Source: Caulobacter sp. Root343 | GTDB taxonomy: Bacteria; Pseudomonadota; Alphaproteobacteria; Caulobacterales; Caulobacteraceae | NCBI RefSeq assembly: GCF_001425745.1 | Contig: NZ_LMDF01000005.1 | Span: forward strand, 216,916 to 280,915 | Direction: 5' to 3' | Length of the DNA stretch: 64,000 bases | In this document: positions 60,101 through 64,000 of the stretch, piece after piece | Position numbering within the stretch: the stretch's first letter is position 1 | Layout: the number at the start of each line of letters is the position of its first letter | Notes under the pieces: generated by a model | What the model was told of the DNA's origin: nothing | Database searches by the model: none | What the model saw: only the letters and a program-made list of their open reading frames with translations | Program-made: the position numbers and the translations under genes

Positions 60101-60238
60101 GTACTGCTTGATCGGCAGCTGCAGATAGCTGAGCACGCCGGCCAGCAGCAGGGCCAGGAACAGCACCGTCACCGGGATCGGGTTGCGGATGGCCCAGGCG
60201 GAGATCTTCAGGCCGTCGCCCGTGGTCGGCGCGATCAT
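57113..60238 (-). CDS. RND (HAE-1 type) multidrug efflux permease
   Basis: 1041 aa, normal for the AcrB group. It opens ISAWAIRNPIPVTVLFLALL. Two sets of periplasmic loops and twelve membrane helices are evident, with the proton-relay aspartate pair in GILVDDAIVEIENIEKR of helix 4. It exports drugs, dyes or other amphiphiles by proton exchange as a trimer. The ATG overlaps the membrane-fusion stop as ATGA. The longer in-frame extension upstream is shadow sequence across the fusion-protein gene. Confidence 0.94.
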   Translation of the reverse strand: MIAPTTGDGLKISAWAIRNPIPVTVLFLALLLAGVLSYLQLPIKQYPNVQLPMVSVTVTQNGASPGEIETQITRQVEDAVAGVSNVENVQSVVTQGASTTNITFQMGEDLQKKTDEVRTKIEQVRAQLPRDIDAPTVQRVEIDSAPIMTYAVSVDGLSDAQLSWFVDDTIARALQAEKGVAQVTRVGGVNREINVLVDPDKLTARGLTAADVNSALAGFQLNAGGGRVEIGGREQTIRILGQVETTAKLRDLTIPTSGGGYVRLADIAEVGDGSAEARGFARLDGRPVVGFQVMKTREASDVAVDDRVIKALAALEKARPEVHFTRISATVDETRTSFEATRGVLLEGMALAAVVVFFFLKDWRATLITAAAMPISLIPTFAAMAFLGFSLNVVTLLALTLVIGILVDDAIVEIENIEKRVVAGYQPYDAAMEGADAIGLAVVATTFAIVVVFAPVSFMPGIAGQFFKEFGLTISVAVLFSLVVARLLTPLMAAYLLKPRTKAHDPAPLPKTYLKVLNWSLDHRMLACAIGGMLFIGSLALLPLLPTAFTPEGDPDYLNLKIQGAPGATIAQMDQAVSRIDAVFAKEPAVDGVFATVGSTSGDPFRGGGGADLRSGSVTVLLKADRKVKGQALRERYRAAIMAIPDVRIGFLKADGQAGFQQILTGDDPDALTAAALELQRQMRDLPELADPHPSAPPVGPEIVIRPRADEAARLGVSVDAIAQAARVATSGDIDANVAKLNDKERRIPIRVRLPADARADLDRVRGLRLKTASGETTRLEAVADVGFQAGPARIDRLDRQRQMTVEAELTQGATLGSATKAVHGLPIFKAMPASVRPSSIGDAKAMAELFGGFGLAIFAGVAMIYGVLVLLFGSFFKPIVILSALPLAVGGAFLGLLAFHQALSIPSLIGFLMLLGLAAKNSILLVEYAIELERGGMRQRDALIEACRERARPIVMTTVAMAAGMLPTALALEHGAEFRQPMAVAVIGGLITSTLLSLILVPVVYEFVDDFEQWLRPRLARLVTQRVVAAPLPAEGEAKA

Positions 60239-61341
60239 CGACCCGTCCCCGTCACGCTCATGACCGGGCGCACCTTGTCGCCGTCGACCAGCAGGGCCGC
60301 GGCGTTCTCGACGATCCGCGCGCCAGCCGAAGGTCCGGCGGTCAGGCGGACCCAGCCGGCCCCGCGATCGCCGGTCTTGACGGGCGCGCGCCGCACGCGG
60401 TCGCCGGCCTCGACGACCATGACGCTGGCCCCGCCGGCGTCGTAGCGCACCGCGCTCTCGGGAACCGAAAGGCCCTGGTCCGCCGCGTCGCCGAACACGG
60501 CGCGGCCGAAGCCGCCCGCCCGGATGTCGGGACGGACCGGCAGGGTCAGGCGCACATAGCCCAGCTTGGACTTCGGATCGATCTGCGGACTGATCAGGCG
60601 TACGCGGCCGGTCGCGGTCGCGCCGCTGGGCAGGGTGACGCTGGCCGACTGGCCGACGCGGATCCGCGCCAGCTCGGCCTCGGCCAACTGGGCCTGAAGC
60701 TCGATCTGGCCGTCGCGCGCCAGGCGGAACCAGGCGGCCTGACCGGCCGCCGCCGCATCGCCCGGGCGCACGCCGCGCTCCAGCACCACGCCGCCGACCG
60801 GCGCGGTCACGGCCAGCTTGTCGCGGCGCACCTGCAGGTCGCGCAGCGCGGCCTTCTGGGCCTGGACCGTGGCCTGGGCGGCCTTGGCCTGGAAGCGCCG
60901 CTGGTTGATCTGCTCTTGGGCCAGGTCGCCCGAGCCGTCGAGGCCGTTGGTGCGATTGGCCTGATCCACGGCCTGGGCGGCCTGGGCCTCGGCCTGGGCG
61001 ACCAGGGCGGTCTGCTGGGCGATCTGGGCCTCGATCAGGGCCGGGTCCAGGCGCGCCAGCACCTGCCCCGCCCGGACCGTGTCGCCGACATCGGCCAGGA
61101 CGGCGACGACGCGGTAGCCGCTGACCTCGGGGGTGACGGCGGCTTCCTCGCGCGGCGTCAGGTCGCCCGTGGCGGTCAGGCTGCCGGCGACGGCGCGCGG
61201 CGCCAGGGTGATCACCGACACCGACCGCAGCTCGGCGGCGTGCGGCGCAGCGGGGCGCGCAGCCCGATGGCATCCGGCCAGGACCGGCGCGACGGCGGCG
61301 ACGAACAGGGTCGCCGCCAGGAGCTTCTTGCAAGAGGTCAT
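60235..61341 (-). CDS. RND efflux membrane-fusion lipoprotein
   Basis: 368 aa. The lipoprotein signal ends APVLAGC. A barrel-sandwich lipoyl domain (AAVTPEVSGYRVVAVLADVG, TAPVGGVVLERGVRPGD) is split by a coiled coil (QQTALVAQAEAQAAQAVDQA) and followed by beta-barrel and membrane-proximal parts. It bridges the pump to the outer-membrane channel. Coupled on both sides by 4-bp overlaps. Confidence 0.93.
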   Translation of the reverse strand: MTSCKKLLAATLFVAAVAPVLAGCHRAARPAAPHAAELRSVSVITLAPRAVAGSLTATGDLTPREEAAVTPEVSGYRVVAVLADVGDTVRAGQVLARLDPALIEAQIAQQTALVAQAEAQAAQAVDQANRTNGLDGSGDLAQEQINQRRFQAKAAQATVQAQKAALRDLQVRRDKLAVTAPVGGVVLERGVRPGDAAAAGQAAWFRLARDGQIELQAQLAEAELARIRVGQSASVTLPSGATATGRVRLISPQIDPKSKLGYVRLTLPVRPDIRAGGFGRAVFGDAADQGLSVPESAVRYDAGGASVMVVEAGDRVRRAPVKTGDRGAGWVRLTAGPSAGARIVENAAALLVDGDKVRPVMSVTGTGR

Positions 61342-62789
61342 TTCGAGCTCGCGACAGACGAATAGCGATCGACGGGCCAGCCGCCGCCAAGGGCCTGATA
61401 GGCCTGCACCGCCCGCCGGACGGCCTGCACCTGAGCCGAGGTCAGCTGGGTGCGCGTCGTCCGCCAGGCCTGCTCGGCCGACAGGGTGGATTGAAGATCG
61501 GTGAGGCCGCGGCCGTAGTTGGCGCGGGCGGCGCGATAGGCCCGCGCGGCGCGGGCCTCGCCGTCGGCCAGCAGGGCGACTTGGCGCCGGTCGGCGTCCA
61601 GCCCAACCAGCGCGGCCTCTGAGTCCTTGAAGGCCTGGCGCAGCGTCCGCTCGTAGGCGATCGCCGCCTGGGTGGCCTGGGCCTTCTGAACGCCCGCCTG
61701 CGACAGCAGCCTGGGCATGTCGAACAGCGGCTGGCTCAGGGCCAGGCCGAGGCTGGTGGTGGTGGTCGCGCCGCCGGTCGAGGGGCGCGAATAGCCGAGG
61801 CCGGGAATGAAGCTGACCGTCGGCAGCAGCGCCAGCCGGGCCAGGTTGGCGCGTCCGGACGCGGAGGCCAGGCGCGCCTGCGCTTCGCGCACGTCGGGGC
61901 GGCGGGTCAGCAGGTCGCCGGGGACCAGGGCGGGCGGGGCCGGCGCGACCCCGACATCGGCGGCGACGGCGATCGAGGCGGTGGGATCGACCACCCGGCC
62001 GACCAGGATCAGCAGCGCCCGCTTCTGGGCCTGCAGCTGGGCCTCCAGCGACGCCACCCGGGCGTTGGACTGCGAGAGGTCTCCGGCCACCCGGTCGGCG
62101 TCGGCGAGCGCCGACAGGCCCGCCCGCGCCCGCCGCTCGGTCATGTCGTAGAGCTCTTTCTGGACCCGGGCGCTCTCGTGCGCGTCCTGCAGCTGGATGG
62201 CCAGACCGCGAGCCTGGAAGTAGCTGTCGGCGACCTCGGCGGCGATCGAGGCGCGGGACCCTTCATAGGCGAACCGCGCGGCGGCGAAGTCGGCCTTGGC
62301 GATCCGGCTGGCGGTGGGCAGCCGCCCGAACAGGTCGACCTGCCAGCTGACGTCGAAATCACCCGTTGTGATGCGCAGGTCCGTGGCGGCGCCGCCGGTC
62401 CTGGTGCGCTGCTTCAGGTACGAGGCGCTGGGATCGCCTTGCGGCAGGAAGCTGGTCAGGGCCCCGGACTTGGTGGCGCGCGCTTCAGCCAGGCGGGCGG
62501 CGGCGTCCCGGGCGTCCAGGCCGGTGGCCAGCGCCTCGTCGACCAGCTGGTCCAGCAGCGGGTCGCCGAACCGGGTCCACCAGCGATCCAGCGAGGCCGG
62601 GGCCGCCGCGTCAGCCGAAGGGCCTTCATAGGCGACCGGCAGCCTCAGGTCGGTCTTGGGCGCTGCGGCGCATCCGGCCAGCGCCAGGCCGGCCATCAGC
62701 GCCGTCAGCCGCACGGCGGCGAGGCAGGCGTCCGGACGTCGCGACGAAGCGCGTCGCCTCGTGCCGCCGATCAATGGCGCGCCGTCCAT
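61338..62789 (-). CDS. NodT-type outer-membrane efflux lipoprotein
   Basis: 483 aa from ATG 62789, eight bases or fewer after a GGAGG ribosome site. The lipoprotein signal ends LALAGC. The two OEP repeats are visible, for example RWWTRFGDPLLDQLVDEAL at the start of the first and RPDVREAQARLASASGRAN in the second. It forms the TolC-like trimeric duct of the tripartite pump. First gene of the operon, preceded by a perfect 16-bp palindrome. Confidence 0.93.
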   Translation of the reverse strand: MDGAPLIGGTRRRASSRRPDACLAAVRLTALMAGLALAGCAAAPKTDLRLPVAYEGPSADAAAPASLDRWWTRFGDPLLDQLVDEALATGLDARDAAARLAEARATKSGALTSFLPQGDPSASYLKQRTRTGGAATDLRITTGDFDVSWQVDLFGRLPTASRIAKADFAAARFAYEGSRASIAAEVADSYFQARGLAIQLQDAHESARVQKELYDMTERRARAGLSALADADRVAGDLSQSNARVASLEAQLQAQKRALLILVGRVVDPTASIAVAADVGVAPAPPALVPGDLLTRRPDVREAQARLASASGRANLARLALLPTVSFIPGLGYSRPSTGGATTTTSLGLALSQPLFDMPRLLSQAGVQKAQATQAAIAYERTLRQAFKDSEAALVGLDADRRQVALLADGEARAARAYRAARANYGRGLTDLQSTLSAEQAWRTTRTQLTSAQVQAVRRAVQAYQALGGGWPVDRYSSVASSK

Positions 62790-62822
62790 GGTTTCCTCCC
62801 GACCGTTCCGCGAGACCGTAAT

Positions 62823-62838
62823 TGAACGGTACCGTTCA
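62823..62838. promoter_or_regulatory. Perfect 16-bp palindrome, probable TetR-type operator of the efflux operon
   Basis: TGAACGGTACCGTTCA, 34 bases upstream of the NodT start and downstream of a TTGACA box at 62867-62872 (minus). Position and symmetry fit a TetR-family repressor site. No TetR gene lies in the window, so the regulator is elsewhere. Confidence 0.65.
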
Positions 62839-62866
62839 TTTATCTGATCGTCGAGCGGGCCGGTAT

Positions 62867-62872
62867 TGTCAA
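62867..62872 (-). promoter_or_regulatory. TTGACA -35 box of the efflux operon
   Basis: On the minus strand TTGACA is perfect. The -10 is not clear: GCTCGACG ten bases on is a weak match to the Caulobacter pattern, and GATCAG lies at 17 bases. The operator palindrome would block RNA polymerase or its early path. Confidence 0.45.
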
Positions 62873-62923
62873 GCCTCGGTTTCGATATGCGGCGGCGACG
62901 TTCCTGACGGTCCGCCCTCAACG

Positions 62924-62952
62924 AAAAAGGGCCGGCGAAGCGCCGGCCCTTT
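62924..62952 (-). terminator. Rho-independent terminator of the TonB receptor gene
   Basis: A 12-pair stem (AAAGGGCCGGCG / CGCCGGCCCTTT) with a three-base loop. On the minus strand it is followed by further T residues (TTTTTCG), about 23 bases after the receptor stop codon. It is the clearest intrinsic terminator in the window. Confidence 0.85.
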
Positions 62953-62975
62953 CCGATCCTTTGAGCGTCGCCCGA

Positions 62976-64000
62976 TCAGCGCGCGCCGAAGGCGTAGCGC
63001 AGCGACACGCCGATTTCCCGCGGCGACGTGTAGCTGGTCCAGCGATAGCCGCTCTGGCCGAAGAAGGTGGCCACCCCGCCGGCCGGGGTCGTGTAGTCCA
63101 CGTCGCGGCTGGTCTCGACGCCCGTCTTGGTCAGGTTGCGGGCGAAGACGTTGAGGTCCCAGGCCCCGTCCGGCGAGCGCACGCCGGCGAAGACGTTCAG
63201 CAGGCCGTAGTTGGGAACCGTGTAGCCGGCGTTCCGGCGCTTGTTCTCCGGATAGTAGCTGAGCAGGCCCCGGACATAGGCCTCCACCCCGCCGACCGGG
63301 CGCCAGTATTCGCTTTGCAGCGTCCCGCTCCACAGCGGCTCGCGCGAGGTGGCCTGGTCGGACTTGCAGGTCGCCACGTGGATGTTGCGCGACCGGAAGT
63401 CGCTCAGGGTCGGGACGCCGGAGTCGGGCACGCCGTCGAAATTGCCGTCGCGGCACGGCACGGTGTCGTTGTCGACCTTGCCGTCGGCGTAGCTGATCCC
63501 GCCGTTGACGCTCCAGTTCGGCGTGACCTGGAACGCGCCGTCGAAGTCGAAGCCCTTGACCACCGAGTCGGCGCCGACATTGAACGTCGAGTTCGACACC
63601 GACACGGTCGCGCCGTTCGCCTGCAGGTAGGGGATCGAGGTCACCTGGAACAGCAGGCCGTCGTACTTCTGGTAGAAGGCGGCCAGGTTCAGGCGCAGGC
63701 GACGGTCGAGCCAGTTGGTCTTAATCCCCGTCTCGAACGACTTGGACTTCTCGTCCGGCAGGAAGATCAAGCTGGACAGGACCGGATCGTTCTCGGCGTT
63801 GGCCAGGGCGAAGTTGTTGGCCCCGCGCCGCCACGAGGTGGCGAAGGTGCCGTAGGACAGCACCTGGTCCGAGAAGCGGTGCGAGATCGACAGGTTGTAG
63901 ACCGTCGGCTTCTCGGTGTTCTTCTGCGAGCTGTTCTGGACCGGCGTCGTGCCGGCCGCGATCGGGATGTCGCAGAAGCCGCCGCCATAGCTGCTGGCGA
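62976..64000 (-). CDS. TonB-dependent receptor, C-terminal part (cut by window end)
   Basis: About 341 residues of the beta-barrel are visible, open to the window edge. Strands alternate with loops typical of TonB receptors: PTVYNLSISHRFSDQVLSYG, KSKSFETGIKTNWLDRRLRL, WSVNGGISYADGKVDND, LLNVFAGVRSPDGAWDLNVF. The plug and N-terminus are outside the window. The end reads SLRYAFGAR, so the terminal phenylalanine sits three residues before the end instead of last. It would import a siderophore or a sugar, probably by active uptake at the outer membrane. A strong terminator follows. Confidence 0.88.
   Translation of the reverse strand, partial: ASSYGGGFCDIPIAAGTTPVQNSSQKNTEKPTVYNLSISHRFSDQVLSYGTFATSWRRGANNFALANAENDPVLSSLIFLPDEKSKSFETGIKTNWLDRRLRLNLAAFYQKYDGLLFQVTSIPYLQANGATVSVSNSTFNVGADSVVKGFDFDGAFQVTPNWSVNGGISYADGKVDNDTVPCRDGNFDGVPDSGVPTLSDFRSRNIHVATCKSDQATSREPLWSGTLQSEYWRPVGGVEAYVRGLLSYYPENKRRNAGYTVPNYGLLNVFAGVRSPDGAWDLNVFARNLTKTGVETSRDVDYTTPAGGVATFFGQSGYRWTSYTSPREIGVSLRYAFGAR

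Overview
This window is G+C-rich and densely packed with genes. It looks like a chromosomal piece of a freshwater or soil alphaproteobacterium of the Caulobacter/Phenylobacterium type. The reasons are tandem tryptophan-halogenase-like flavoproteins, a TonB-dependent receptor, GH67 and GH2 glycosidases with signal peptides, NodT-type efflux, and promoter elements resembling the Caulobacter TTGAC / GCTANAWC pattern. No rRNA, tRNA, phage, transposase or CRISPR array was found.

Layout. (1) 0-9.4 kb is a sugar and uronate utilisation block. It holds two coupled flavin halogenase homologues, an exported M20 amidohydrolase, an exported GH67 alpha-glucuronidase, D-mannonate dehydratase and a FadR-type GntR regulator. 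FadR-like palindromes with a GTnnnAC core lie upstream of both manD and the regulator. (2) 9.7-12 kb holds an acyltransferase, a HAD phosphatase and a small unknown protein. (3) 12.2-50.6 kb is a very large surface-polysaccharide locus. It has a phosphoglycosyl transferase, a BY-kinase/Wzc, a Wza-like lipoprotein, an outer-membrane barrel, a Wzx flippase, a Wzy-like polymerase, an O-antigen-ligase-family protein and an ABC exporter. It also has the complete UDP-L-FucNAc pathway (fnlABC), four GT4 glycosyltransferases, and a DegT aminotransferase with a split transketolase. An HprK-like kinase sits divergent to a nucleotidyltransferase, and a four-gene B12-radical-SAM/methyltransferase operon follows. 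Embedded at 22.1-25.4 kb is an ECF sigma / anti-sigma / subtilase / porin-like cassette. (4) 50.8-56.2 kb is a second sugar block with GntR and IclR regulators, a small exported protein and a GH2 beta-galactosidase-like enzyme. (5) 57.1-62.8 kb is an RND tripartite efflux operon behind a perfect 16-bp palindrome. The window ends in the 3' part of a TonB-dependent receptor.

Two themes stand out. First, several families of short, non-coding repeats with inverted ends (about 95-165 bp) sit in intergenic gaps. Five of the six convergent gene pairs that have a real gap are filled by one of these; the sixth holds a plain hairpin. Second, the ECF cassette looks like a signalling unit in which the periplasmic half of the anti-sigma factor resembles the propeptide of a subtilase, and the next gene encodes a subtilase.

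Start codons were chosen from overlaps and from where family homology begins. Many genes are joined by ATGA, GTGA or TTGA overlaps, so several starts are GTG or TTG. Functions rest on motif recognition by eye; no database search was run.
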